A stretch of DNA of 64,000 nt, taken from positions 1 to 64,000 of the forward strand of contig JAEZHI010000019.1 in NCBI GenBank assembly GCA_023436885.1, read 5' to 3'. This document shows, in pieces, positions 43,616 to 51,308 of the stretch. Position 1 is the first letter of the stretch. Each line of letters begins with the position of its first letter. Both the position numbers and the translations under genes were made by a program. This stretch comes from Pseudomonadota bacterium (GTDB taxonomy: Bacteria; Pseudomonadota; Alphaproteobacteria; Rhizobiales; Pleomorphomonadaceae). The notes below the pieces were generated by a model. That model was not told the DNA's origin and made no database searches. It was given only the letters and a program-made list of their open reading frames with translations.

Positions 43616-44695
43616 ATGCTGGCGCCGTCCGCCACAGCCCTTCTCGACTGGTACGACGTCCATGCCCGCCGGCTGCCCTGGCGGATATCTCCGGAAGACC
43701 GGAAGCTGGGCATTCTGCCAGATCCCTACCGCATCTGGCTTTCAGAGGTGATGCTGCAGCAGACAACCGTGGCGGCAGTCAAAAGCTATTTCCTCGACTT
43801 TCTAAGCCGTTGGCCGACCTTGCAGGCGCTTGCCGCAGCGCCGCGCGACGATGTGATGGCGGCCTGGGCAGGGCTTGGATACTACTCCCGCGCCCGCAAT
43901 CTCAAGGCTTGCGCCGAGGCCGTGGCCCGAGGCCATGACGGCCGCTTTCCCGAAACGCTGGAAGGGCTCGCGGCCCTGCCCGGAATCGGGCCCTACACCG
44001 CCGCGGCGATTGCTGCCATCGCGTTCGACGTACCTGCCGCCGTCGTTGACGGCAACGTGGAACGGGTGGTGGCCCGACTGTTCGCACTCGAGACGCCCTT
44101 GCCGGACGTCAAGCCAGAGATCCGCCGACTGACGGCCACGCTGACGCCCGAAAAGCGCCCAGGTGACTTCGCCCAGGCAATGATGGATCTCGGCGCCACC
44201 ATTTGCACGCCGAAGCGCCCCGCCTGCGCGCTTTGCCCATGGTCGGAGCCATGCCTTGCCCGCAAACGCTGCGACGCCGAGACCTTGCCACGCCGAAAAC
44301 CCAAAGCGGAACGGCCGACACGCTATGGAACTGCCTTCGTCGCGCGGCGCTTCGACGGTGCTCTTCTGGTTCGCAGACGGCCTGACAAGGGTCTGCTCGG
44401 CGGAATGCTGGAAGTGCCCGGCAGCGACTGGCAGGAGACGGCGCCACCTTCCGCTTTGCCGCCTTTCACCGCGGATTGGAAAACCGCGGGAACCGTCGAA
44501 CACACCTTTACTCACTTTCACCTTGTCTTGTCGGTGAAGGCTGCCGAAGTCGGCGATCGCGTTCCCACCGATGGCTGCTTCTGGCTCGACGCGGATGCAG
44601 TAGCCGGCGAGGCTCTTCCATCGGTCATGCACAAGGTGGTGGACGCGGCTGCAGGGCGGACAGCCAAAGGCAAAACCAAGGGACGACACATCTAG
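43616..44695 (+). CDS. mutY: Adenine DNA glycosylase MutY
   Basis: A 359-residue base-excision enzyme that removes adenine mispaired with 8-oxoguanine. The catalytic Glu is E44 in SEVMLQQT, the helix-hairpin-helix is LPGIGPYTA at 121-129 with the Asp in VDGNV (145). The 4Fe-4S cysteines are C197, C204, C207 and C213 (spacing 6, 2, 5). The C-terminal Nudix-like domain reads 8-oxoG (RRPDKGLLGGMLEVPGS, HTFTHFHLVL). Start ATG 43616; the long frame upstream overlaps the divergent DUF721 gene and is not coding. Confidence 0.97.
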   Translation: MLAPSATALLDWYDVHARRLPWRISPEDRKLGILPDPYRIWLSEVMLQQTTVAAVKSYFLDFLSRWPTLQALAAAPRDDVMAAWAGLGYYSRARNLKACAEAVARGHDGRFPETLEGLAALPGIGPYTAAAIAAIAFDVPAAVVDGNVERVVARLFALETPLPDVKPEIRRLTATLTPEKRPGDFAQAMMDLGATICTPKRPACALCPWSEPCLARKRCDAETLPRRKPKAERPTRYGTAFVARRFDGALLVRRRPDKGLLGGMLEVPGSDWQETAPPSALPPFTADWKTAGTVEHTFTHFHLVLSVKAAEVGDRVPTDGCFWLDADAVAGEALPSVMHKVVDAAAGRTAKGKTKGRHI

Positions 44696-44776
44696 AGCGC
44701 GGCATTAAACGATTGGCCGCACCTTTTGATTGGCGGAAACCAGTCATTTTGCGACCATAGTCGCATCAAACGTTAC

Positions 44777-44805
44777 TTGGGAGTTAACGTCCCCGGTGCG
44801 ATAAT
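44777..44805 (+). promoter_or_regulatory. Promoter-like site ahead of the candidate RNA
   Basis: TTGGGA (44777-44782), a 17-base spacer and GATAAT (44800-44805). Transcription would begin near 44811, 80 bases after the mutY stop and with no coding frame downstream. Confidence 0.55.
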
Positions 44806-44810
44806 CGTGG

Positions 44811-44993
44811 CATAGGGGGCAAAGCCCGAAAGTCATTTGTCGACCCGGCGCTGGGTTGGGCTAATCGAGCGCAGATGGGTTTGAGCGACATAAGTTTGAG
44901 GCAGGCCAGCCAAAGTGCCGAACGGCACGGCTAGAAAAACTGGGCGCCTATAAAAGAAATGGCTCTCCGAACGTCCGGAGAGCCTTCTTTTTT
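44811..44993 (+). ncRNA. Candidate structured small RNA between mutY and ccrM
   Basis: A stretch of about 183 bases bounded by the promoter-like site at 44777-44805 and a strong terminator at 44961-44993, with no open reading frame. It can fold: GGGC-AAA-GCCC near the 5' end (44816-44826), GTGCCG-AA-CGGCAC (44915-44928) enclosed by AGCC and GGCT, and the 5' ATAGG can pair with CCTAT (44947-44951), which would close the molecule. I do not recognise the family; 6S-like or a rhizobial alpha-r sRNA are possibilities. It could instead be part of the mutY 3' untranslated region. Confidence 0.45.
44961..44993. terminator. Strong intrinsic terminator
   Basis: GGCTCTCCG (44961-44969) and CGGAGAGCC (44976-44984) form a nine-base stem followed on the + strand by TTCTTTTTT. 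On the minus strand ATTTCTTTT follows, so it can also end ccrM transcripts. Confidence 0.93.
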
Positions 44994-45007
44994 AACTGGT
45001 CCTAATC

Positions 45008-46168
45008 TCAGGCGCCTGCGGCAGCCAGTTCGCTACGCAGAAGGCCACGCAACTCGTCGATCAGAACGAGTGCGCCCTGCTTTTCAACATGCCAGTAGGT
45101 CCAGCCGTTGCAGGCTTCCAGCCCCTGTAGGGATGCGCCGACCTTGTGAATGGATCCGGCAACGGTACCTGCGGAGATCGAACCGTCGGCCCGCACGGTG
45201 GCGACATGGCGGCGACGGGCATCGCACAGCCGGTCGCCCGGCCGGATCAGTCCAGCCTCAATGAGCGAACCAAAGGGAATGCGGGGCTCGGCACGCTTCG
45301 GCGTCACCACGGCGAGGCCGTCGTCCGGCGCCCGCTCCACTGAAGCGATCCGTTCCCTGGCATAATTGGCATATGTGCTGTCGCGCTCGACACCAACATA
45401 ATGACGACCGAGCCGCTTGGCGACGGCCGCCGAAGTGCCAGTACCAAGGAACGGATCCAGGACAACGTCGCCGGGCTTGGATGACGACATCAACACACGC
45501 CAGAGCAGGGACTCCGGCTTCTGTGTCGGATGGACCTTCTCACCGTCGGCAGTCTTCAGCCTCTCGCCACCGGTGCAGATGGGCAGCAGCCAGTCGGACC
45601 GCATCTGAAGGTCATCGTTGAAGGCCTTCATGGCCTCGTAATTGAAAGTGATGCCCTTGGCTTCCCGGTCGCGCGACGCCCAGATCAGCGTCTCATGCGC
45701 GTTGGTGAAGCGTTTGCCCTTGAAGTTGGGCATCGGATTTGCCTTGCGCCATATGATGTCATTGAGCACCCAGAATCCGAGGTCCTGCATGATCGAACCG
45801 ACCCGGAAGATGTTGTGGTAGGAGCCGATCACCCAGATGGTCCCGGTCGGCTTCAGCACCCGCCGGCATGCGAGGAGCCAAGCTCGGGTGAAGGCATCAT
45901 AGGCGTCAAAGCTGTCGAAACGATCCCAGTCGTCATCCACCGCGTCGACCTTCGACTGGTCTGGACGGGTGAGATCACCGCCGAGCTGCAAGTTGTAGGG
46001 CGGGTCGGCAAAAATCAGATCGACCGAAGCCTTGGGCAGGCGTTCGAGTGCAGCGACACAATCGCCGACGATGACGCTGTCGAGCCATTCCGGCTGTGAG
46101 GAGACGGCAGGGGAGTGGAGAGAAACCTCGAACGACGACATGGTCGTCCGCTGACGCAGTACACTCAT
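45008..46168 (-). CDS. ccrM: CcrM-type adenine methyltransferase (GANTC)
   Basis: A 386-residue beta-class N6-adenine methyltransferase that methylates GANTC and times cell-cycle gene expression in alphaproteobacteria. The catalytic DPPYNL is at 55-60, ahead of LTRPDQSKVDAVDDDWDRFDSFDAY, NFKGKRFTNAHETLIWA, and the SAM motif VLDPFLGTGTSAAVAKRLGR. The C-terminal ~90 residues (from RIPFGSLIEAGLIRPGDRL to NGWTYWHVEKQG) are the CcrM-specific DNA-binding extension. ATG 46168 gives the usual MSVLRQR start; an ATG at 46141 is also in frame. The upstream spacer has CtrA-like half sites. Confidence 0.95.
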   Translation of the reverse strand: MSVLRQRTTMSSFEVSLHSPAVSSQPEWLDSVIVGDCVAALERLPKASVDLIFADPPYNLQLGGDLTRPDQSKVDAVDDDWDRFDSFDAYDAFTRAWLLACRRVLKPTGTIWVIGSYHNIFRVGSIMQDLGFWVLNDIIWRKANPMPNFKGKRFTNAHETLIWASRDREAKGITFNYEAMKAFNDDLQMRSDWLLPICTGGERLKTADGEKVHPTQKPESLLWRVLMSSSKPGDVVLDPFLGTGTSAAVAKRLGRHYVGVERDSTYANYARERIASVERAPDDGLAVVTPKRAEPRIPFGSLIEAGLIRPGDRLCDARRRHVATVRADGSISAGTVAGSIHKVGASLQGLEACNGWTYWHVEKQGALVLIDELRGLLRSELAAAGA

Positions 46169-46280
46169 GGCTCTCCCACTCCGACGCAAAACAAACAGGA
46201 GGGGGTCTTCACGCCCCTGCCGGAGACCAATCTCCTCCGACAGGGTAAATTCGAGGTTAAGCCGCTCGAGTCCGCATTGA

Positions 46281-46308
46281 TTAATTATTTCAATGCTTTG
46301 TTAACCAT
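46281..46308. promoter_or_regulatory. CtrA-like half sites upstream of ccrM
   Basis: TTAACCAT at 46301-46308 equals the best CtrA half-site and TTAATTAT stands at 46281-46288; the two TTAA cores are 20 bases apart, not the standard 11, so this is a partial match. A GANTC site (GAGTC, 46268-46272) is next to them. All lie in the 175 bases upstream of ccrM. Confidence 0.4.
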
Positions 46309-46342
46309 AGAAAGGGCCAAGGTTCTTCCTGGTGCTTCAGCT

Positions 46343-46849
46343 TCACTCTTGCCAAAGGAAATCGCGCTTGCCGACCGGCATGCCGAGATGGCGCAGGATG
46401 TCGTAGGCGGTTGTCAGGTGGAAGTAGAAGTTTGGAATGGCGAAACCCTGCAGGTAGTCGACCGCCTTCAGTTCCCTGGTCTCTTGACGGAGCTTCAGCG
46501 TGACGATCGTATCCTCGCGGCCATTGACGGCAGCGGCAGACACGGATGCAACGAAAGCGAGCGTCTTTTCGATGCGCGCGTAGAGCTCCGCGAAGGTTTG
46601 CTCCGTATCCGGGAACGACGGAAGATCGATGCCCGCCAGGCGGGCCATCGCACCCTTGGCGTGGTCGGTGGCGATCTGGACCTGCCGTTTCAGGTCGAAC
46701 ATGTCGGCGGCAAGTCGAGTACCGAGGATGGCATCCTCCGAGAGGCCGCGCGCCGCCCCTTCCTTCTCGCCGATCTTCAGAACGTGGACAAGCGATTTGA
46801 GGCGGGCGGTAAAGACCGGCGCCGCGATGGCATGAAGCTCGATGGTCAT
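46343..46849 (-). CDS. DUF1993 protein
   Basis: A 168-residue protein of the DUF1993 family, a helical group related to the DinB-like four-helix fold. Recognisable parts are PVFTARLKSLVHVLKIGEKEG, AADMFDLKRQVQIATDHAKGAMARLAG, FPDTEQTFAELYARIEKTLAFV and the C-terminal PNFYFHLTTAYDILRHLGMPVGKRDFL. The function is unknown. ATG 46849 has AGGAC upstream. It follows the glycosyltransferase gene by about 106 bases on the same strand. Confidence 0.85.
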   Translation of the reverse strand: MTIELHAIAAPVFTARLKSLVHVLKIGEKEGAARGLSEDAILGTRLAADMFDLKRQVQIATDHAKGAMARLAGIDLPSFPDTEQTFAELYARIEKTLAFVASVSAAAVNGREDTIVTLKLRQETRELKAVDYLQGFAIPNFYFHLTTAYDILRHLGMPVGKRDFLWQE

Positions 46850-46955
46850 GAGGTGTCCTTCCGGCTGGCGGGACACTTCCAAATGGTGTCCCTGCTCTGC
46901 ACGCGCCTCATTAGCCGGAGGCGAGCAGGCAAACCATTCAACTCTCGGAGAGAAA

Positions 46956-47657
46956 TCAGCCGCGGCGTCCGGTCATACCGGCAACCATCGAAACGGGCAC
47001 GCGCGCGGCAAGCAGCAGCCCGGCCAAAGCGCCAAAGGCGCCACCGCCGGTAACGGTGCCGTCCTGGCCGTCGGCAATCACGCGCACCACGGGGGTGCGA
47101 AGCCGAACAAGGTGGCGATGTCCGACACGACGGACGAGGTCAACGCCGGCCAGACCATCGCGGCGGGTAAAACCACCGAGTTCACGGAAGTAGCTGCGCG
47201 AAATGATCAGCCCCTGATCCGGATAGGTCACCTTGGCACAACGGCCAAAAAACCGAAGCAAATAATGCTTCAGGCTGCCAGCCAGCGTGTCATCGTCGGA
47301 AGCGAGGCGGAAGACGGCCGCAAAACGACTGTCGCCGTGTCGAAGCCTTCGTTCGGCAGCCGCCTGAAAATCACTCTCCCAGCCCGGATCGAGCAAAACG
47401 CCCGGGCGCAGGAACATCAGGAACTCCCCCCGCTGGGCGGCGGCCGCTCCGATGGCACAGCGCGCCCAGGCATCGCCGGCACCGGATACCAGGTCGCAGC
47501 CCGTCCCTTCAGCAACAAGGCGCGTCTGATCTTCAGAGCCGCCATCGACAACGACCACCTCACGCACCGTACCGTCTGCGGCACCTGTGACCAACGTGGC
47601 CAGCGTGCGGACGAGGGCTTCCTCGCTGTTTTTGGTGGGGATGACGACAGAAATCAT
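46956..47657 (-). CDS. Family 2 glycosyltransferase
   Basis: A 233-residue GT2-type enzyme. The N-terminal nucleotide-sugar fold shows ISVVIPTKNSEEALVRTLATL, VVVVDGGSEDQTRLVAEG and FLMFLRPGVLLDPGWE (in place of the usual DxD), then FFGRCAKVTYPDQGLIISRSYFRELGGF, and a short hydrophobic C-terminus that may contact the membrane. The acceptor is unknown. It is divergent from the radical SAM gene across 160 bases that include a LexA box lying much nearer the radical SAM gene. Confidence 0.85.
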   Translation of the reverse strand: MISVVIPTKNSEEALVRTLATLVTGAADGTVREVVVVDGGSEDQTRLVAEGTGCDLVSGAGDAWARCAIGAAAAQRGEFLMFLRPGVLLDPGWESDFQAAAERRLRHGDSRFAAVFRLASDDDTLAGSLKHYLLRFFGRCAKVTYPDQGLIISRSYFRELGGFTRRDGLAGVDLVRRVGHRHLVRLRTPVVRVIADGQDGTVTGGGAFGALAGLLLAARVPVSMVAGMTGRRG

Positions 47658-47779
47658 ACTTTTGTTCTAGCCGGTTTTGCAGGCGAGCGCGAGCCCGTCC
47701 GAACGCGGACGTGCGCTGGCCAAATAATCTCACCATCGGCGCACACCACACGCCACGGCGAGGTGGACAACGAAAGAAT

Positions 47780-47794
47780 GTTCTTGACCTGTTC
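47780..47794. promoter_or_regulatory. LexA (SOS) box before the PA0069-type gene
   Basis: GTTC at 47780-47783, seven bases, GTTC at 47791-47794: the same operator form as at imuA and uvrA. It lies over the -35 element of the promoter at 47784-47811, 23 bases before the ATG at 47818. Repression by LexA is the natural prediction. Confidence 0.88.
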
Positions 47795-47811
47795 TCATTC
47801 CTGCATAAGAT
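47784..47811 (+). promoter_or_regulatory. Promoter of the PA0069-type radical SAM gene
   Basis: TTGACC (47784-47789), a 16-base spacer and TAAGAT (47806-47811). The -35 is inside the LexA box. The expected start at about 47817-47819 coincides with the ATG, so the transcript may have no leader. Confidence 0.65.
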
Positions 47812-47817
47812 CAAACC

Positions 47818-48945
47818 ATGAACATCGCAGTCCGCCCTCTCATCGAGCCTACCACGGCACCGGAGATCGCCGACACGGCGGTCAGCGCCGAACGTCGGCG
47901 CGGTCGGGGCGCGGGCATCAATCCTTCGGGTCGGTTCGAAGCTTATGCCCGAACCACCTTCGACGATGGATGGAGCGACAGCGAAGAGCTGCCGCCGTTC
48001 AAGACAAAGGTGCAGGTCGAACCGGCGCGGACAATCATCACGCGGAACGAAAGTCCGGATATCGCCTTCGACCGTTCACTCAATCCCTATCGTGGCTGCG
48101 AGCATGGCTGCGTCTATTGCTATGCCCGACCGAACCACGCCTATCTCGGTCTATCGCCAGGGCTGGATTTCGAAACCCAGCTTTATGCCAAGACCAATGC
48201 GGCGGAAGTCCTGGAGCGCCAGCTCGGGGCACCGTCCTATCAGCCAAAGGTGATCGCCATCGGAACAGCCACCGATGCCTATCAGCCGATCGAGAAGGAA
48301 CAGAAGATAACCCGCCGCGTGCTGGAAGTGCTGGCGAAGACCCAACATCCGGCACTGATCATCACCAAGTCGGCCCTCGTCCTGCGCGACATCGACATCC
48401 TCAAGCCCATGGCCGCCGAAGGCCTGGTCAAGGTGGCCATTTCCATTACGACGCTCGACAGACGTCTTGCACGCGCCATGGAGCCGCGCGCTTCCAGTCC
48501 GCAACGGCGCCTCGAAGCCATCCAGAAGCTGACGGAAGCCGGTATTCCGGTGGGTGTGATGATGGCGCCGATCATTCCGGCGGTAACCGACAGCGAGATC
48601 GAGCGCATTCTTGAGGCCGCCCATACGTTCGGCGCCCGCGAGGCTGGCTATGTGCTGCTGCGCCTGCCGCTCGAAGTCTCCGAGATCTTCCGGGAGTTCC
48701 TGCTGCGCGAGCTGCCCGATCGATATCGTCACGTCATGAACGTCTTGAAGTCGATGCGCGGCGGCAAGGACTATGATGCCGAGTGGGGCAAGCGCATGCG
48801 CGGAACTGGCCCCTATGCCTGGCAGATCGGTCGGCGCTTCGAGCTGACGACCAAGCGCCTCGGTCTCAACAAGCACAGGCTGAAGCTCGATACCGAGAAA
48901 TTCCTGAAGCCGGGCAACGGTGGCGTCCAGCTGAGCCTGTTCTGA
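47818..48945 (+). CDS. PA0069-family radical SAM protein (SplB-like)
   Basis: A 375-residue radical SAM enzyme related to spore photoproduct lyase. The N-terminal GRGAGINPSGRFEAY is the family start block; the 4Fe-4S site is C94, C98 and C101 in YRGCEHGCVYCYARPNH. Further family segments are ITRNESPDIAFDRSLNPYRG, GTATDAYQPIEKEQKITR and ITTLDRRLARAMEPRASSPQRRLEAIQ (in part). The C-terminus ends in QLSLF, a match to the beta-clamp binding consensus (QL(S/D)LF). The reaction is unknown. A LexA box and promoter directly upstream suggest a DNA-damage role. Confidence 0.92.
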   Translation: MNIAVRPLIEPTTAPEIADTAVSAERRRGRGAGINPSGRFEAYARTTFDDGWSDSEELPPFKTKVQVEPARTIITRNESPDIAFDRSLNPYRGCEHGCVYCYARPNHAYLGLSPGLDFETQLYAKTNAAEVLERQLGAPSYQPKVIAIGTATDAYQPIEKEQKITRRVLEVLAKTQHPALIITKSALVLRDIDILKPMAAEGLVKVAISITTLDRRLARAMEPRASSPQRRLEAIQKLTEAGIPVGVMMAPIIPAVTDSEIERILEAAHTFGAREAGYVLLRLPLEVSEIFREFLLRELPDRYRHVMNVLKSMRGGKDYDAEWGKRMRGTGPYAWQIGRRFELTTKRLGLNKHRLKLDTEKFLKPGNGGVQLSLF

Positions 48946-49030
48946 AATATTCGCCATCCCCCTCCCCTTGACGGTCTTCCCTGACACCGACACTTCTGAA
49001 GCCGGACGAAAGGCTCGGAGGGAGACGGCG

Positions 49031-49462
49031 ATGAAACTTTTCGGCGGTAGCGCCAAGTTCGACTGGAAGGACCTCAAGGCGCCGGAACTCGACGACTTCG
49101 AGGCTATGGCCGCTGACGCTTATGCGGCGCTGCCGGCTGACTTTCGGGCACTCACCGGCGAGATCGAAATCCGTGTGGCCGACTTTCCCGACGAAGAGGT
49201 CGTGAAGGAGATGGAGCTTGAGAGCGACTTCGACATTCTCGGGCTGTTCTCGGGCATAGGTGTAGCGCACGACGCAGCTGTGCCGGAAACCGGGCGCCTG
49301 CCAAACCGTGTCTGGCTTTATCGCCGCCCGATCCTCGACTACTGGGCCGAGCACGAAGAGACGCTGGGCGATATCGTCACCCATGTGCTGGTTCACGAGA
49401 TCGGCCACCATTTTGGCCTCAGTGACGATGACATGTACGGTATAGAGGACAACGAGCCATGA
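49031..49462 (+). CDS. Small zincin-type metallopeptidase family protein
   Basis: A 143-residue protein with the zinc motif HEIGHHFGLSDDDM (HExxH at 122-126, followed by a third ligand in the SDDDM stretch), typical of the DUF-type 'metallopeptidase family protein' group. The upstream part WKDLKAPELDDFEAMAADAYAALP and FRALTGEIEIRVADFPDEE is also conserved. No signal peptide, so probably cytoplasmic; the substrate is unknown. ATG 49031 has GGAG seven bases upstream; a TTG at 48968 would add 21 unsupported residues. Its stop overlaps the next gene's ATG (ATGA). Confidence 0.9.
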   Translation: MKLFGGSAKFDWKDLKAPELDDFEAMAADAYAALPADFRALTGEIEIRVADFPDEEVVKEMELESDFDILGLFSGIGVAHDAAVPETGRLPNRVWLYRRPILDYWAEHEETLGDIVTHVLVHEIGHHFGLSDDDMYGIEDNEP

Positions 49463-50331
49463 CTGATACCAGGACGCTCCGCATCCTCGAGCCATCGCCG
49501 GGCGTATTCGCCTATTATGACGGACGCATCACTGGCGTACGCCTGCATTCCAAAGCCAGAAACTGGCTTGACGACGGCGCCTACAGTCTTGGCATTGCCT
49601 CCTATGCGATCGTTGGAGGCAGCGAGGCGATCGTTTTCGACAGTCACATTTCGCTCGATCATGCCCGCGCCATTCGCCGTCATCTCGAAGGGCTGGGCGT
49701 CACCCGATTCAGGCTGGTGCTCAGCCATTGGCACGACGACCACATCGCCGGAAATGAGGTCTTCGCCGACGGACCGATCATCGCCCACCGCCTGACGTTG
49801 GAGGCGCTGATTGCCAACCGTGCGAAACTTGAGACTGGCGATCCGGCAATCAACCCGCTGGTCCTGCCAACCGAGATCTTCGAGGACAGGCTAACTATCG
49901 AGGTCGGCAATCGCCTCGTTGAGGCGCTGCATTTTGCCATTCACAGTGCCGATGGCGTCGTGCTTTGGCTATCCGATACCGGGCTTCTTCTGGCCGGTGA
50001 CGTGGTCGAGGACACCGTCACCTATATTTCCGAGGCGGAACATACGCCCCAGCACATCAAGGAACTCGATCGGCTTGCCTCCCTGCCCTTCGTTCGCATC
50101 CTGCCGGCCCACGGCGCACCCGAACGCATCGTGTCCGGCGGTTATGATGGCGGGGTCATTACTGCCAACCGGGATTATCTGCGACGGCTGGTGGCCGGCG
50201 AGGGACGTGACGGAACGCCCCTTTCCGCCTTCATCGCTGACGATGTGACGGCCGGCCGGATCGGCTATTTCGAGCCTTACGAAGCGGTTCACCAAGCCAA
50301 TCTCAAGGCGCTCGCGGCGGCAGGGCTTTAG
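49459..50331 (+). CDS. MBL-fold metallo-hydrolase
   Basis: A 290-residue beta-lactamase-fold protein. The metal motif is HWHDDHIAG in LSHWHDDHIAGNEVF, with FAIHSADGVVLWLSDTGLLLAGDVVEDT (in part) supplying further ligands and LPAHGAPERI near the C-terminus. The N-terminal SPGVFAYYDGRITG and YSLGIASYAIVGGSEAIVFDSHIS are usual for the glyoxalase/alkyl-sulfatase-like subgroup. It is translationally coupled to the metallopeptidase gene by an ATGA overlap. Substrate not predictable. Confidence 0.87.
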   Translation: MTDTRTLRILEPSPGVFAYYDGRITGVRLHSKARNWLDDGAYSLGIASYAIVGGSEAIVFDSHISLDHARAIRRHLEGLGVTRFRLVLSHWHDDHIAGNEVFADGPIIAHRLTLEALIANRAKLETGDPAINPLVLPTEIFEDRLTIEVGNRLVEALHFAIHSADGVVLWLSDTGLLLAGDVVEDTVTYISEAEHTPQHIKELDRLASLPFVRILPAHGAPERIVSGGYDGGVITANRDYLRRLVAGEGRDGTPLSAFIADDVTAGRIGYFEPYEAVHQANLKALAAAGL

Positions 50332-50352
50332 CCCTCACCGCCGCGCCCATCC

Positions 50353-51195
50353 TCAGCCCTTGAGGGCGGCCGCGTTTTCCTTCACCCAGGCGGCAACGCT
50401 GCGTGCCGGATGGCTGGCGAGGGTTTGCACATCGTTAGTCACGACGGCCGTCCAGCCCTCCCGCACGGGATAGAAGATGGAAGCAAGGAAGCGGGCGTAA
50501 ACCTCGGGCACGCCGGCGCCGACGAGAATCCCGACAAACGTCTCATCATCGATCGCCTGATAAGCAACCGGCTTGCCGATGGCATCCGAAATCAACGCGG
50601 CGGCTTCGGAATAGCCGAGCGCTTCCGGACCGGTCAGGTTGAAGGCCTTGCCGTCAAAACGATCGGAGGTCAGCGCGGCGGCGGCGCTATCGGCGATGTC
50701 ACGGACGTCGATGAAGCTCGACTTGCCGTCGGCGGCGGGCACGGCAATGACGCCAGCGGCATCAATACCCGGCTTCCAGTAGTTGATGAAATTGTCGGTG
50801 AACCAGTTGGGACGCAGAACGACCCAGCGCACGCCTGACTTCTCCAGGGCAATTTCCGCCTGGCGGTAGGGAATGGAATCGTCGGCATCGACGCCAAGCA
50901 CCGATTGCAGCACCACTTTCACGCCGCGTGTCGCAGCCGCCTCGATGACTGGCAGCAGTAGCGCCTTGGCCTCGGTATAGCCGCCCGGCAGCATGACGAA
51001 GGCTCGATCGACGCCCTCGAAGGCATGCGGGAAGGTCATGGGGTCAGCGATGTCGAATACGACGCCTTCGGCACCATCAACAGGTTTGCCGCTGCGGGAA
51101 GCCCCCTTGACCGCTTCGCCGCGCGCCAGCAGTGCGTTCACCAAGGGGCGCCCGACGTTGCCAGTAGCGCCGAGGACAAGAATCTTGCCAGCCAT
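50353..51195 (-). CDS. NmrA-like NAD(P)H-binding protein
   Basis: A 280-residue atypical short-chain dehydrogenase. The nucleotide-binding motif ILVLGATGNVGRPLVNALL opens the protein; FVMLPGGYTEAKALLLPVIEAA, RWVVLRPNWFTDNFINYW and DVRDIADSAAAALTSDRFDGKAFNLTGPEALGYSEAAALI (in part) fit the NmrA/azoreductase-like group. It lacks a convincing catalytic Tyr-x-x-x-Lys, so it may be a redox sensor or a reductase. ATG 51195 has GGGAG seven bases upstream. It is divergent from an HxlR regulator across a spacer full of GGAAAC/GTTTCC repeats, which strongly suggests that HxlR controls it. Confidence 0.88.
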   Translation of the reverse strand: MAGKILVLGATGNVGRPLVNALLARGEAVKGASRSGKPVDGAEGVVFDIADPMTFPHAFEGVDRAFVMLPGGYTEAKALLLPVIEAAATRGVKVVLQSVLGVDADDSIPYRQAEIALEKSGVRWVVLRPNWFTDNFINYWKPGIDAAGVIAVPAADGKSSFIDVRDIADSAAAALTSDRFDGKAFNLTGPEALGYSEAAALISDAIGKPVAYQAIDDETFVGILVGAGVPEVYARFLASIFYPVREGWTAVVTNDVQTLASHPARSVAAWVKENAAALKG

Positions 51196-51233
51196 ATCAA
51201 TTCTCCCTAGTATCTAGCAGAAACCACATTTCA

Positions 51234-51307
51234 ACTGGAAACCTAGTCGATCCAGAGCGGCAAAAAAAGAAGGCAGTTTCCAGTGACCAGGTTTCCTCGT
51301 GGAAACC
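51234..51307. promoter_or_regulatory. Candidate HxlR operators (GGAAAC/GTTTCC inverted repeats)
   Basis: ACTGGAAAC (51234-51242) is the reverse complement of GTTTCCAGT (51276-51284). A second, perfect palindrome GGTTTCC-TCGT-GGAAACC occupies 51290-51307, right before the HxlR start codon at 51309. Four copies of one half-site in a 113-base divergent spacer point to dimer binding by the regulator. Confidence 0.75.
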
Positions 51308-51308
51308 C

